29,186 bases of DNA from Prevotellaceae bacterium UBA6858 (GCA_002451695.1 DKDC01000021.1:1-29186); one strand, 5' to 3'; shown: positions 5,903 through 15,262, numbered from the stretch's first letter. The notes: a model not told the origin generated them from the letters alone. Translations and numbers: made by a program.

Positions 5903-7087
5903 ATGAAATTCTCACTTTCCAGTTCGGAACTTGCCGAGCATTTGCAGGCAATAGGTAAGGTAATCAATACAAAGAACCAGATGTCAATTCTCGACTGCTT
6001 TTTGTTTGAAGTGTCGGGGGAGCAACTGAAGATTACCGCGTCGGACAACGAAAACACATTGGTAACAGCGGTGAAGATTAACGAGCCAAGCGAAGATTTC
6101 CGTTTTGCGATAAATGCCAAGACTGTGCTTGATGCGGTCAAGGGAATACCCGAACAGCCCGTAACTTTCAACGTGGATATGCAGAATTTCAATACAACGG
6201 TGAACTACCAGAACGGGCATTTTTCATTGGTCAGCCAAAATGCGGACGAGTATCCGTCATATACCGACTTCCCCGAAGACAGCGCGGAGATAAAGGCTGA
6301 CGCCAGGCTTTTGCTCGATTCTGTAAGCCGCGCCCTTTTTGCCACAGCTTCCACAGACAGTGCGCACCCGGTTATGTCGGGAGTGCTTTTCGACATAACG
6401 CAAGACGATGCGGAGAAGAATACCGAAGCCAATGTATCCGTGGTGGCGAGCGATGGGCGGAAGCTTGAATATACGCGCTGGAAGAACGAGGGAAATGTGC
6501 CGGCAGGGCAGTATGTGCTTGCAAACAAGCCCGCATTGTTGCTGCGCACGCTGCTTTCACGCGAAAGCGGGGAGATAACCATGCGCTTTGCCAAGGAAAA
6601 GGCCGAAGTGAAGATGAACTCTTTCAGCATGACCTGCCGGCTTATAGACGGGAGGTTTCCTGCATACGACAAGGTTGTGCCAAAGAACAATCCCAATCAC
6701 CTTACAGTAAACCGCATGGCGTTCATCAATATGCTGCGCCGCGTGCTTGTGTTTTCAGACGCGGTAAGTTCTTTGGTGAAACTCCACATGGAATCTGACC
6801 GGCTCGTAACAAGCGTGCAGAATATAGACTATTCGCTTTCGGCAGAGGAGAGCATGATTTGCGAATACGACGGAATGCCAATGAACATAGGCTTCAAGGG
6901 AACCACGCTCGTGGAATTTCTCAACAACATAGAGTGTGAGAACATAGAGTTCCAGATTGCGGATCAAAGTCGTGCCGCAATCATAGTTCCTTCGCCCCAG
7001 CCGAACGCCGTGAAAGACGAGAACGGGGACACTCCGAGGAAAGAGGAAATTGTCATGCTGCTTATGCCAAGCATAATAAACGACTGA
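5903..7087 (+). CDS. dnaN: DNA polymerase III subunit beta (sliding clamp)
   Basis: The 394-residue protein has the usual clamp length plus a short insertion near the C-terminus. It forms the dimeric ring that tethers DNA polymerase III and other clamp-binding proteins to DNA. Recognisable features are the start KFSLSSSELAEHL, the central DSAHPVMSGVLF and VVASDGRKLEYTRW, DGRFPAYDKVVP, and the C-terminal VMLLMPSIIND that replaces the VMPMRL-type end of other clamps. The insertion SPQPNAVKDENGDTPRKEE before that end is common in Bacteroidetes clamps. It heads an operon with the exonuclease and coaBC; the next start is 23 bp downstream. Confidence 0.97.
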   Translation: MKFSLSSSELAEHLQAIGKVINTKNQMSILDCFLFEVSGEQLKITASDNENTLVTAVKINEPSEDFRFAINAKTVLDAVKGIPEQPVTFNVDMQNFNTTVNYQNGHFSLVSQNADEYPSYTDFPEDSAEIKADARLLLDSVSRALFATASTDSAHPVMSGVLFDITQDDAEKNTEANVSVVASDGRKLEYTRWKNEGNVPAGQYVLANKPALLLRTLLSRESGEITMRFAKEKAEVKMNSFSMTCRLIDGRFPAYDKVVPKNNPNHLTVNRMAFINMLRRVLVFSDAVSSLVKLHMESDRLVTSVQNIDYSLSAEESMICEYDGMPMNIGFKGTTLVEFLNNIECENIEFQIADQSRAAIIVPSPQPNAVKDENGDTPRKEEIVMLLMPSIIND

Positions 7088-7110
7088 CAAAGAGCTAAAA
7101 CAAGGGAACG

Positions 7111-7881
7111 ATGAAGCTTAATCTTAAAAAGCCCATTGTGTTTTTTGATCTCGAGACAACTGGTGTCAGTGTCTCTCACGACAAAATCATAATGATAGGC
7201 TACATAAAGGTCTATCCCAACGGAAACGAGGAGTCCAAGACCATATACGTAAACCCCGGACGGCATATACCCGAAGCGTCAACAGCCATACACCACATAA
7301 CGGATGATGATGTTAAGGATTGCCCCACATTCAAGCAGATCGCACAAGACTTGGCAAAGGTGTTCGAGGGAAGCGATATTGCCGGCTTCAATTCCAACCA
7401 TTTTGATGTGCCGATGCTGGTGGAGGAAATGCTCAATGCGGGAGTGAATTTTGACATAACAAGGAGCCGGCTTGTTGATGTCCAGAACATATACCACAAG
7501 CTTGAGCCGCGCACACTTTCTGCGGCATACAAATATTACTGCCATAAGGATTTGGAGGGGGCGCATTCTGCCGGAGACGACACAATGGCAACGTACGAGG
7601 TGATGAAAGCCCAACTTGAAAAGTACCCGGATGTTCTGAAAAACGACGTGGAATTTCTTTCGGAGTTTTCAAGGATGAACAATAATATAGACCTTGCAGG
7701 GCGTGTGGTTTACGATGAAAACCATGTGCCGGTGTTCAATTTCGGCAAGTACAAAGGAAAGCCTGTGGCTGATGTCCTGGCAAAAGATCCCGGGTATTAT
7801 GGCTGGATGATGCAGGGGGATTTCCCGCAAAACACAAAACAAGTTCTTACAAAGCTCCGTTTGCAGGCAAATGGCAAGTAA
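7111..7881 (+). CDS. DnaQ-like 3'-5' exonuclease (DEDDh)
   Basis: The 256-residue protein has the exonuclease fold with Exo I FDLETTG (Asp13, Glu15), Exo II around GFNSNHFDVP and Exo III HSAGDDTMAT (His and Asp), so all DEDDh metal-binding and catalytic positions are present. It probably removes nucleotides from 3' ends as a proofreading or repair exonuclease. The C-terminal ~50 residues (FNFGKYKGKPVADVL, GYYGWMMQGDFP) form a small extra domain seen on many Bacteroidetes DnaQ-like proteins. It follows the clamp gene by 23 bp and overlaps coaBC by 11 bp. Whether it is the replicative epsilon subunit or an accessory exonuclease cannot be told, so no symbol is given. Confidence 0.92.
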   Translation: MKLNLKKPIVFFDLETTGVSVSHDKIIMIGYIKVYPNGNEESKTIYVNPGRHIPEASTAIHHITDDDVKDCPTFKQIAQDLAKVFEGSDIAGFNSNHFDVPMLVEEMLNAGVNFDITRSRLVDVQNIYHKLEPRTLSAAYKYYCHKDLEGAHSAGDDTMATYEVMKAQLEKYPDVLKNDVEFLSEFSRMNNNIDLAGRVVYDENHVPVFNFGKYKGKPVADVLAKDPGYYGWMMQGDFPQNTKQVLTKLRLQANGK

Positions 7882-9076
7882 CCCGCTGAAAGGAAAACAT
7901 ATTGTACTTGGCGTAACAGGAAGCATAGCCGCCTACAAGTCATGCCTTATAGCGCGGCTGTTGGTTAAGGCGGGCGCAGAGGTTCAAGTGGTGATGACGC
8001 CTGCGGCAAAGGAGTTCGTTACGCCGCTCACTCTTGCCACGCTCACGAAAAAAGGGGTGGTGAGTGAGTTCTTTGACCGCCGCGACGGTTCTTGGAACAG
8101 TCATGTGTCGCTCGGGCTTTGGGCGGATGCCATGCTTGTTGCCCCGGCAACAGCCGCCACTATAGCCAAGTTTGCGAACGGAATTGCCGACAATATGCTT
8201 GTAACCACGTATCTTTCCATGCGCGCCCCTGTGTTTGTGGCTCCGGCTATGGATGTGGATATGTTTGCCCATCCAGCCACTCAAAGCAATCTCGATAAAT
8301 TGAAGGCAAACGGCGACAGGATAATCAACCCGGAATCAGGAGAGCTTGCAAGCGGATTGGATGGCAAAGGGCGTATGGAAGAGCCTGATAAGATTGTGGG
8401 ATGTCTGGAAAGTTTCTTTTTCAAAATCCAGGATTTGGCTGGAAAAAGAATCTTGATCACGGCGGGTCCCACATACGAGAAAATAGACCCGGTGAGGTTC
8501 ATCGGTAATTATTCTTCGGGCAAAATGGGATATGCCCTGGCTGAAGAATGTGCGATGAGGGGTGGGGAAGTGGTATTGGTTAGCGGTCCGGTGTCTCTTA
8601 AAATTGAAAACGCAAAGGTGGAGGTTGTGAATGTGGAGAGCGCAGAAGAAATGTATTCGGCAGCGGTAAGCCACTTTAAGGATTGCAATGCAGCCATTTT
8701 GTGTGCGGCAGTGGCAGATTTCACTCCTTTGCTTTCGGCAGAAACAAAAATAAAGCGCGAAAAGGGGAATGTTACGTTGCAACTTGTCCCGACGCATGAC
8801 ATAGCCGCCGAACTTGGTAAGATGAAGCGCAATGGCCAGCGGCTTGTGGGGTTCGCGCTTGAAACCGACAATGAGAGGAGCAATGCGATGCACAAGCTCG
8901 AAAAAAAGAATTTGGACTTTATCGTGCTAAATTCACTAAAAGACAAAGGAGCGGGATTTGCGGTTGACACCAACAAGATTTCCATTATAACAAGAACTTC
9001 TGCAAAAGAATATCCTTTGAAGCCCAAAAAAGAAGTTGCACGAGACATAATTGATGAACTATGCAGTTTGTTGTAA
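7871..9076 (+). CDS. coaBC: Bifunctional phosphopantothenoylcysteine decarboxylase / phosphopantothenate-cysteine ligase
   Basis: The 401-residue protein carries out two consecutive steps of coenzyme A synthesis: joining cysteine to 4'-phosphopantothenate, then decarboxylating the product to 4'-phosphopantetheine. The N-terminal flavoprotein (CoaC) half shows GVTGSIAAYK, the catalytic His in WNSHVSLG, APATAATIAKFANGIADNML and the APAMDVDMF substrate clamp. The CoaB half begins near residue 185 with ILITAGPTYEKIDPVRFI and contains SSGKMGYALAEE, AAVADF and the KKNLDFIVLN segment near its end. It overlaps the exonuclease by 11 bp and the next gene by 16 bp, indicating co-transcription and probably coupled translation. 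Confidence 0.96.
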   Translation: MASNPLKGKHIVLGVTGSIAAYKSCLIARLLVKAGAEVQVVMTPAAKEFVTPLTLATLTKKGVVSEFFDRRDGSWNSHVSLGLWADAMLVAPATAATIAKFANGIADNMLVTTYLSMRAPVFVAPAMDVDMFAHPATQSNLDKLKANGDRIINPESGELASGLDGKGRMEEPDKIVGCLESFFFKIQDLAGKRILITAGPTYEKIDPVRFIGNYSSGKMGYALAEECAMRGGEVVLVSGPVSLKIENAKVEVVNVESAEEMYSAAVSHFKDCNAAILCAAVADFTPLLSAETKIKREKGNVTLQLVPTHDIAAELGKMKRNGQRLVGFALETDNERSNAMHKLEKKNLDFIVLNSLKDKGAGFAVDTNKISIITRTSAKEYPLKPKKEVARDIIDELCSLL

Positions 9077-9969
9077 AAAGTTTATGGCTTGCAGTTTTTA
9101 TGCTTTGCGGCGCAATGGCTTTTGCGCAGGAACTTGATGCGCGTGTAACGGTAAACCATAGCAAGATACAGGGGACAAATACCAGCGTGTTTGAGGATTT
9201 GGAGAGAAATATCATGGAGTTTCTGAACAACAGGCGTTGGACCGGGCAGCAATATGAGGAGAACGAGAGGATAAGCTGCTCGTTCAACATCACAGTTAAC
9301 AAGTACGATGACGCACGCGGCACATTCACCGGCTCTTTGCTGTTAATGGTGATCCGTCCTGTTTACAATTCTTCTTACACAACGGTGGAATACAGCGTAA
9401 AGGACGAGAATTTTGATTTTACATACCACGAATTTGACAAACTTGAGTTTCGCGTTGACCAAATAAACAACGATTTGACTGCGATGCTCGGTTATTACGC
9501 ATATCTTATAATAGGGATTGACAATGATACTATGTCCCCCGAAGGCGGCACGGCTTCTCTTAAAACGGCTCTTGATATAGCCAATTCCGCCCAAAACCTG
9601 AATGGGAAAGGCTGGAAAACCACAGGCTCGGACCGCAACCGGTATGCAATAATAAACGATATGCTTGACGGCAGCATGGAGCCTTTCAGAAAGATGCAAT
9701 ACACATATTATCGCGAAGGGCTTGATGCCATGGCGGAAAATGCAGAAAACGGGCGGAACAAGATAACAGAGGCGATAAAGCTGCTTGACGAAGCCCATAA
9801 GAACAAAAGGCTTAGCAAGCTTCCGCAGCTTTTTACGGAATACAAGCGCGATGAGCTTGTCGGCATTTACCAGGGACAGGGTACTTCGCAGGAAAAAGAA
9901 CAGCTGTATAATATTCTTTCAAACATAAACGCTTCGTACAATACCTATTGGCGAAACCTATCAAAATAA
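9061..9969 (+). CDS. porD: DUF4835 family, PorD-like type IX secretion protein
   Basis: The 302-residue protein has a Sec signal peptide (LWLAVFMLCGAMAFAQ). The mature part begins ELDARVTVNHSKIQGTN and contains FEDLERNIMEFLNNRRW, ISCSFNIT, DNDTMSPEGG and GWKTTGSDRNRYAI. These are hallmarks of the DUF4835 family, named PorD in type IX secretion work, which resides in the periplasm or outer membrane of Bacteroidetes. Placement between coaBC and recN is a recurring order in Bacteroidales. It overlaps coaBC by 16 bp and recN follows after 3 bp. Family recognition is good; the detailed role in secretion is established knowledge at family level only. Confidence 0.8.
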   Translation: MQFVVKSLWLAVFMLCGAMAFAQELDARVTVNHSKIQGTNTSVFEDLERNIMEFLNNRRWTGQQYEENERISCSFNITVNKYDDARGTFTGSLLLMVIRPVYNSSYTTVEYSVKDENFDFTYHEFDKLEFRVDQINNDLTAMLGYYAYLIIGIDNDTMSPEGGTASLKTALDIANSAQNLNGKGWKTTGSDRNRYAIINDMLDGSMEPFRKMQYTYYREGLDAMAENAENGRNKITEAIKLLDEAHKNKRLSKLPQLFTEYKRDELVGIYQGQGTSQEKEQLYNILSNINASYNTYWRNLSK

Positions 9970-9972
9970 GCA

Positions 9973-11637
9973 ATGCTTCGAAATCTCAAAATACATAAGT
10001 ACGCTCTTATAGATGAATTGGATATAGATTTTCATCATGGTTTTTCCGTAATAACGGGTGAGACGGGAGCCGGCAAGAGTATTATTCTTGGTGCGATAGG
10101 TTTGGTGTTGGGCGGACGCGCTGATGTGAAAGCTATAAGGGACGGTGCGGACAAATGCATAATAGAGGCTTTGTTTGAGGACGGAAACACGGAATTGACA
10201 AGTTTCTTTGCGACAAACGATTTTGATTATGACGGGAAGGAATGCCTTATACGCCGCGAGATATTGAAGTCGGGCAAAAGCCGGGCATTTATAAACGACA
10301 CTCCGGCAACGATAGCGCAGTTGAGGGAATTGGGGCGACTTCTTGTAGATATACATTCGCAACATCAGAATTTGCTTATAGCCGGTACGGAGTTTCAGAC
10401 AGGAGTGCTTGACACAGTAGCGGGAGATGGGGAAGAGTTGACATCTTATGTTTCAACGTTCGCCAAATACAAACAGGCCGTTTCGGAACTTTCAAAGCTG
10501 CGTAAGGAAATAGCTGCGAAACAGGAAGACGAGGACTATTTGCGCTATTCATTGCAGCAGTTGGAGGCGGCAAATTTGAAGGCAAACGAACAGGAGGAGC
10601 TTGAAAAGGAACAGCAGATGCTTGCCCACGCAGAGGAGATAACCGCTGCTTTGTCTGAAACGTGTCAGGCGATGGACGGCGATGAGCAAAGCGTTACCGA
10701 CACGCTTTCACGCTGCGCCGACAGTCTTTCGCGTATATCCAAATACTTCCCCGAGGCGGAAACGCTTTCAGAACGCCTTGACAGTGTGTGCATAGAACTG
10801 CGCGACATTAACGAGGAATTGCGAAGCAAGGCGGATGTTGAGGATTACAACCCCTCACGCTTGCAGGAGGTTGACGAACGCCTTTCCACGATTTATGATT
10901 TGGAACGCAAATACCATTTGGAGGCTTTTGAGGATTTGCTTAAGAAAACAGAGGAACTGCGTTTGCAGCTTGAACTTATAGACGACAGTACGGACATATT
11001 AAGAAGCAAGGAAAAGGAATGCGGTATGTTGAAAACGGAAGTGGATATAAAGGCCGTGTCGCTCACTGCCAAACGTAAAACGGCAGGAGGGAAACTTGCA
11101 AACGAAATGGTAAGACGGCTTAAACCGCTTGGGATGCCGGATGTGAAATTCACGGTGGAAATGCAACCGCTTCCCGAACCGGAAATGTCGGGAGCGGACG
11201 ATGTGAAATTCCTTTTCAATGCCAACAAAAGCGCATCCCAACACGAGATAAGCACCATCGCGTCTGGCGGCGAGATAGCCAGAATAATGCTTTGCCTCAA
11301 AGCCATAGTTTCTGAGGTGAAAGGCTTGCCCGCAATAATTTTTGACGAGATAGACACCGGGGTTTCCGGCAGAATTGCCGAACAAATGGCTGTTGCCATG
11401 CGGGGAATTGCAGAGGGCGGTACGCAGGTTATTTGCATAACCCATCTGCCGCAAATTGCCGCAAAGGGCGATTACCATTACCTTGTTTATAAGCGGAACG
11501 AGAGTGGCGTTACCAACTCCAGAATAGAATTGTTGGCGGAAAAGGGAAGGCTTGACGAAATAGCAAAAATGTTGAGCGGAAGCGAAATTACTGATGCCGC
11601 GCTGAATAACGCACGGGAACTTTTGAAGAATAAATGA
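9973..11637 (+). CDS. recN: DNA repair protein RecN
   Basis: The 554-residue SMC-like ATPase acts in recombinational repair of double-strand breaks. The Walker A motif GETGAGKS is at residues 29-36, the ABC signature ASGGE ends at residue 434, and Walker B IIFDEID has its acidic pair at residues 458-459, followed by TGVSGRIAEQMA and the His-containing VICITHLPQIAA. The middle is a charged coiled coil (about 150-370). Length and motif order are normal for RecN. It is part of the operon and overlaps the next gene by 4 bp (ATGA). Confidence 0.97.
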   Translation: MLRNLKIHKYALIDELDIDFHHGFSVITGETGAGKSIILGAIGLVLGGRADVKAIRDGADKCIIEALFEDGNTELTSFFATNDFDYDGKECLIRREILKSGKSRAFINDTPATIAQLRELGRLLVDIHSQHQNLLIAGTEFQTGVLDTVAGDGEELTSYVSTFAKYKQAVSELSKLRKEIAAKQEDEDYLRYSLQQLEAANLKANEQEELEKEQQMLAHAEEITAALSETCQAMDGDEQSVTDTLSRCADSLSRISKYFPEAETLSERLDSVCIELRDINEELRSKADVEDYNPSRLQEVDERLSTIYDLERKYHLEAFEDLLKKTEELRLQLELIDDSTDILRSKEKECGMLKTEVDIKAVSLTAKRKTAGGKLANEMVRRLKPLGMPDVKFTVEMQPLPEPEMSGADDVKFLFNANKSASQHEISTIASGGEIARIMLCLKAIVSEVKGLPAIIFDEIDTGVSGRIAEQMAVAMRGIAEGGTQVICITHLPQIAAKGDYHYLVYKRNESGVTNSRIELLAEKGRLDEIAKMLSGSEITDAALNNARELLKNK

Positions 11638-13340
11638 CACAAAATAGAAGAACAATCATGCACAGAATAGGATTGACTTTTTTAGTATTGCTCGGGACTG
11701 TTGCGACGCTCGAAGCCGCCGCGCCCAAAAAGGTGTTGAATGCGTGCAAGTCTCTGGCCTCGGTTATAACGTATGGTAGAGATGGCAAATTGATTTCCAC
11801 ATCAATGGCTTTTTCTGTGGGAGATAAAGGCGAAGCTGTTTCCGAATACGCCGCGTTCAATAATGCGCGCAGTGCAGAGTGTGTGAGCGAGACAGGTGGC
11901 AAGCAAAAGGTTATGCGGATAAATGGGGCGAGCGATATATATGATGTGATTAAGTTCTCGATGGAATCGAAGCCTAAAGAGTCGCTCACTGTTGCAAAGA
12001 CCGTGTGCCGGCAGGGGACTGCCGTGTATATATTGCGCAAGGGCAGTGCCAAGAAGCCCGAAGCGGTGGAATGCAAAATCAGCGCGAGGAAAGATGTGCC
12101 GGGTGGTATTTATTATGAACTGTCCCTGCCCTATGATGAAAAGAATGTGGGCTGCCCTGTGGTTAACGAAAACGGCGAATGTGTGGCGGTAGTCCAGCGC
12201 AATGTCGGCAAGGATGCGACAACCTACGCCATAAGTGCCTCGTTTTGCGACAATCTTAAAGTGAGGGAGACCGATTATGGAAATTCCGCCCTCAATTCTG
12301 TGCTCATCCCCAAGGCTTTGCCGGAGGGGGAGAATGCGGCCTACACATATGTGTATATGCTTTCGCAGATAAAGCATGACAATGACGTGTATTTTGCCGC
12401 TTTGCAGGATTTCCTGACCGCATATCCCAACAATGCGGACGGATATACCGAACGCGCCAAATACTATGCTTCGCAGGACAAGTTCAAGGAGTGTGAGGCT
12501 GACATAGCCAATGCCGTGTCGCTCTCCGACAAGAAGGACAACCCTCATTACGTTCTAAGCCGTCTTGTTTACCAAAGCGCGTTGTACAATTCGGCAAAAG
12601 CCGCTCCTGCGGGTTGGACGCTGGAAAAATCGGCATCCGAGGCGCAGGAGGCGTATAATGTAAATCCTCTTCCGCTTTACCAGTTGCAGCTTGGCGACTG
12701 CTATTTCGGCATGAAGAAATATCAGGAGGCGGTGAATATGTATTCTGCCGTGAACGCTTCTCCGATTGCCACCCCCGAAACATATTTTTATGAAGCCAAG
12801 GCACGCGGGAAGGTTGACAGTCTTGACGCGAAAATAATTGTCTTGCTCGATACCGCCATTTCCCGCTTTTCCAAGCCATACAACAGCAGTGTGGCCCCGT
12901 ATATATTCGAGCGCGCGAACCAATACAACAATATGGGCAAATACCGTGAGTCGGCTCTTGACTATATCGAATACGAACATATAGTGGGTTTCCAGAATTT
13001 GAACGACAACTTTTACTATATCCGCGAACAGATTGCGCTGAAAGGCAAGATGTACAAACAGGCGGATGATGATATAAACCGCGCCCTTGCCATAAATCCG
13101 AACGACTATGTATATAATGCCGAGAAAGCGGCGTTAATGCTGCGTTTCGGAATGTTTGAGGACGCTGTGCACAGTGCGCAGCGCGCCATTAAGATAGATC
13201 CGCAGGCTACGGACGGCTACCGGCTTTTGGGTATAGCGTACGGCGAGATGAAAAAGAAACAGCTCTGCTTGCAGAATTTGCAAAAGGCAAAGGATTTGGG
13301 AGACGACCGTGCCGATGAACTGATAAAGCAGTACAAATAA
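11634..13340 (+). CDS. Secreted TPR protein with degenerate trypsin-like domain
   Basis: The 568-residue protein has a signal peptide (hydrophobic at about residues 12-24, cleavage near LEAAAPKK). Residues ~35-205 look like a two-barrel trypsin/HtrA-type fold. At the place of the usual GNSGGPLVN-like loop it reads KNVGCPVVNENGECVAV, so the catalytic Ser would be Val172, making it a probable pseudoprotease. From ~225 to the end are helical TPR units (AYPNNADGYTERAKYYASQD, LGDCYFGMKKYQEAVNMYS, NAEKAALMLRFGMFEDAV, DGYRLLGIAYGEMKKKQLCLQNL). It probably works as an envelope scaffold. The start at 11634 overlaps recN by 4 bp; ATG 11658 is an alternative just before the signal peptide. Last gene of the dnaN operon. 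Confidence 0.8.
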   Translation: MTQNRRTIMHRIGLTFLVLLGTVATLEAAAPKKVLNACKSLASVITYGRDGKLISTSMAFSVGDKGEAVSEYAAFNNARSAECVSETGGKQKVMRINGASDIYDVIKFSMESKPKESLTVAKTVCRQGTAVYILRKGSAKKPEAVECKISARKDVPGGIYYELSLPYDEKNVGCPVVNENGECVAVVQRNVGKDATTYAISASFCDNLKVRETDYGNSALNSVLIPKALPEGENAAYTYVYMLSQIKHDNDVYFAALQDFLTAYPNNADGYTERAKYYASQDKFKECEADIANAVSLSDKKDNPHYVLSRLVYQSALYNSAKAAPAGWTLEKSASEAQEAYNVNPLPLYQLQLGDCYFGMKKYQEAVNMYSAVNASPIATPETYFYEAKARGKVDSLDAKIIVLLDTAISRFSKPYNSSVAPYIFERANQYNNMGKYRESALDYIEYEHIVGFQNLNDNFYYIREQIALKGKMYKQADDDINRALAINPNDYVYNAEKAALMLRFGMFEDAVHSAQRAIKIDPQATDGYRLLGIAYGEMKKKQLCLQNLQKAKDLGDDRADELIKQYK

Positions 13341-13426
13341 GCTAACCGCCTGAATTGCTTGCTTTTGTGTGAATTTGGCAAGTCTGCGTAAGTTGCAGAT
13401 ATACTGTGGCTTGTAAAAGCGAAAAT

Positions 13427-13526
13427 TATGTCTGATGTAGTTTTTCCTACGTCAGACATAATTTTTTCTACATCGGACTTGGTTTTTTCTATGTCCCATG
13501 TGGTTTTTCCTGCTTCCGATATAACT
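13427..13526 (-). repeat. 21-bp tandem palindromic repeat array, copy 2 (reverse orientation)
   Basis: Exact 21-bp units lie at 13427-13447, 13448-13468, 13469-13489 and 13490-13510, with a decayed fifth running into the stop codon of the PfkB gene. On the plus strand GTCTGATGTAG (13430-13440) and CTACGTCAGAC (13447-13457) form a stem with a TTTTTC loop followed by ATAATTTTTT, a textbook-looking intrinsic terminator. The array lies between two convergent genes and could end transcription from both sides. Confidence 0.85.
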
Positions 13527-14414
13527 CTAACGCGGTATCTTGGCCGTGATTTTTTCCGGCAGTTCGGGCATCGCGCCGTGTTGTGTGCAGACGTATGCGC
13601 TGACATCAACTGCAAGGCGGTGGGCTTCGGCAATCGGCAGCTTTGCCAAAAGCGCGGAACAGAAAGTCCCGGTGAACGAATCTCCCGCCCCTACGGTGTC
13701 GGCAACCTCAACCTTGGGCGTTTCAATATATGAAAGTCCGCCGTTTGCGGTGAATACGTAGCTGCCAATCGCACCGCAGGTGAGTATTATAGTGTTTATT
13801 GCGAAATCTTCCATAATCCGCTTGCAGCCGGCTTCATAGGCCGGTTTGCCATATCCGAACATTTCTGTTACAATGTGGAACTCCTCATCGTTTATTTTGA
13901 GTATGCTGCAACTTTTCAAGGAGCATTCAATAATTTCCTTTGTATAGAATGTCCCACGCAGGTTGATGTCAAAAATCCGCAGGCAATCAGTGCGGGTGAG
14001 GCTTATAATTTTCTGAATGGATTTGCGCGAAATGTCAGACCTTTGGGCGAGTGTCCCCCAGCATACGGCATCGCATTGTCTGGCGGCTTTTCCCATTTCG
14101 GCTGTAAGGGGAATGTTGTCCCATGCCACGCCTTCGTTTATCACGTATGTGGGTATGCCGTTGCTGTCAAGCTCTACGGACACCGTTCCTGTGGGGAAAG
14201 GCGTTGGGGGAGTGATGAATTTCAGTCCGTGCCGCATCAATGCCTCAATGGTTTCTGTAGCCAAGTTGTCGTTTCCCACTGCGCTTATGGCAATGGCTTC
14301 GTTGCCGAACTGCTGTGTGAAGTATGCAAAATTGGCAGGGGCTCCGCCGAGTTTCCTTCCTTCGGGCAATAAGTCCCACAAAACTTCTCCGAGTCCGATT
14401 GTCAGTTTTTTCAT
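13527..14414 (-). CDS. PfkB-family carbohydrate kinase, fructokinase-like
   Basis: The 295-residue protein, taking ATG 14414 as start (MKKLTIGLGEVLWDLLPEG), belongs to the ribokinase/PfkB family, which phosphorylates sugars with ATP. Motifs are the N-terminal KLGGAPANFAYF with the sugar-binding GG, and the C-terminal DTVGAGDSFTGTF (residues 239-251) with the catalytic Asp245 and anion hole. The overall sequence is closest to Bacteroidetes fructokinases; sugar specificity is inferred. An in-frame codon at 14513 would add 33 residues, but that extension lacks family character. It stands alone on the minus strand and converges on the TPR gene with a repeat array between them. Confidence 0.9.
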   Translation of the reverse strand: MKKLTIGLGEVLWDLLPEGRKLGGAPANFAYFTQQFGNEAIAISAVGNDNLATETIEALMRHGLKFITPPTPFPTGTVSVELDSNGIPTYVINEGVAWDNIPLTAEMGKAARQCDAVCWGTLAQRSDISRKSIQKIISLTRTDCLRIFDINLRGTFYTKEIIECSLKSCSILKINDEEFHIVTEMFGYGKPAYEAGCKRIMEDFAINTIILTCGAIGSYVFTANGGLSYIETPKVEVADTVGAGDSFTGTFCSALLAKLPIAEAHRLAVDVSAYVCTQHGAMPELPEKITAKIPR

Positions 14415-14503
14415 GTTTTTATTGTTTGCCTGTTTGTATGGTATTAACGTATGCGGTTTGCAGATAATTGTGCGTAATCCCGGAAGGCTAAGCTGCGTGG
14501 GGA

Positions 14504-14547
14504 TAAAAAACAAAAATCTCCGAAAACCTAATGATTTCCGGAGATTT
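14504..14547 (-). terminator. Intrinsic terminator of the rplU-rpmA operon
   Basis: On the minus strand the stem AAATCTCCG (14547-14539) pairs with CGGAGATTT (14522-14514) and runs into a T-rich tract (the complement of 14504-14516). It lies just past the rpmA stop. Confidence 0.8.
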
Positions 14548-14567
14548 CATCTTGCTATAAGTTATCC

Positions 14568-14840
14568 TTATGCTTCTGCTTTTTCTGTAGCGGCGATAAC
14601 AGAAACAACGCTTCTGTCGCGTCTTCCGCGCTTGAAGCATACAGTTCCGTCTGCAAGTGCGAAGAGGGTGTCGTCGCTGCCGATGCCCACGTTCTTGCCG
14701 GGATAGTGCACTGTGCCGCGCTGGCGTACAATGATGTTGCCGGCCTTGCATACCTGACCGCCGAAGATTTTAACGCCTAATCGTTTTGAAGCTGATTCAC
14801 GACCGTTCTTAGAACTACCTACACCTTTTTTATGTGCCAT
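14568..14840 (-). CDS. rpmA: 50S ribosomal protein L27
   Basis: The 90-residue protein matches L27 closely: start MAHKKGVGSSKNGRESASKRLGVK, then VCKAGNIIVRQRGT, HYPGKNVGIGSDDTLFALADG and a basic middle. L27 lies near the peptidyl transferase centre of the large subunit. Gene order rplU-rpmA is conserved across bacteria; the gap to rplU is 19 bp. There is no N-terminal extension of the kind cleaved in Firmicutes. Confidence 0.98.
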   Translation of the reverse strand: MAHKKGVGSSKNGRESASKRLGVKIFGGQVCKAGNIIVRQRGTVHYPGKNVGIGSDDTLFALADGTVCFKRGRRDRSVVSVIAATEKAEA

Positions 14841-14859
14841 AATCTGATTCCTCCTAAAA

Positions 14860-15177
14860 TTAAGCTACAACTTCTTTGATTAATATTTCCGTGAACTGTT
14901 CGCGGTGTCCGTTCTTTTTGCGCTCGTCTTTGCGGCGTTTCATGTGGAAAACGATCACCTTGTCACCCTTTACGAGGGGACGGAGAACTTCACAAACCAC
15001 TTTTGCACCTTCCACTGTGGGCGAGCCTACAGTAACAGTGCCCTCATTGTTGGCAAGAAGAACCTTGTCGAACTCGACGCTCTGTCCTTCTTCGGCGTTC
15101 TTGATGTGGTGCACGAAGAGCTTCTTTCCTGCCTCGGCCTTAAACTGCTGGCCGTTGATTTCTACAATTGCGTACAT
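14860..15177 (-). CDS. rplU: 50S ribosomal protein L21
   Basis: With the start at ATG 15177 (MYAIVEINGQQFKAEAGKK) the protein has 105 residues, the normal length for L21. It contains VHHIKNAEEGQSVEFDKVLL, GSPTVEGAKV and FHMKRRKDERKKNGHREQFT, the basic RNA-binding segment. An upstream in-frame start at 15231 would add 18 residues unlike the family and is rejected. It is first gene of the rplU-rpmA operon, with a clear promoter 86-117 bp upstream. Confidence 0.97.
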   Translation of the reverse strand: MYAIVEINGQQFKAEAGKKLFVHHIKNAEEGQSVEFDKVLLANNEGTVTVGSPTVEGAKVVCEVLRPLVKGDKVIVFHMKRRKDERKKNGHREQFTEILIKEVVA

Positions 15178-15262
15178 TAATTTGTTGTTTAATCGTTGTT
15201 CCCGGGGGCGTGGACTTGTCTGTATGCCCAACTTTATTTGCCCTTTAAGGACTTTGCGGATG

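Noticed and set aside
11802..12548. 248-codon minus-strand frame inside the TPR gene
   Set aside because: Shadow of the plus-strand gene; no motif, no start context and biased composition.
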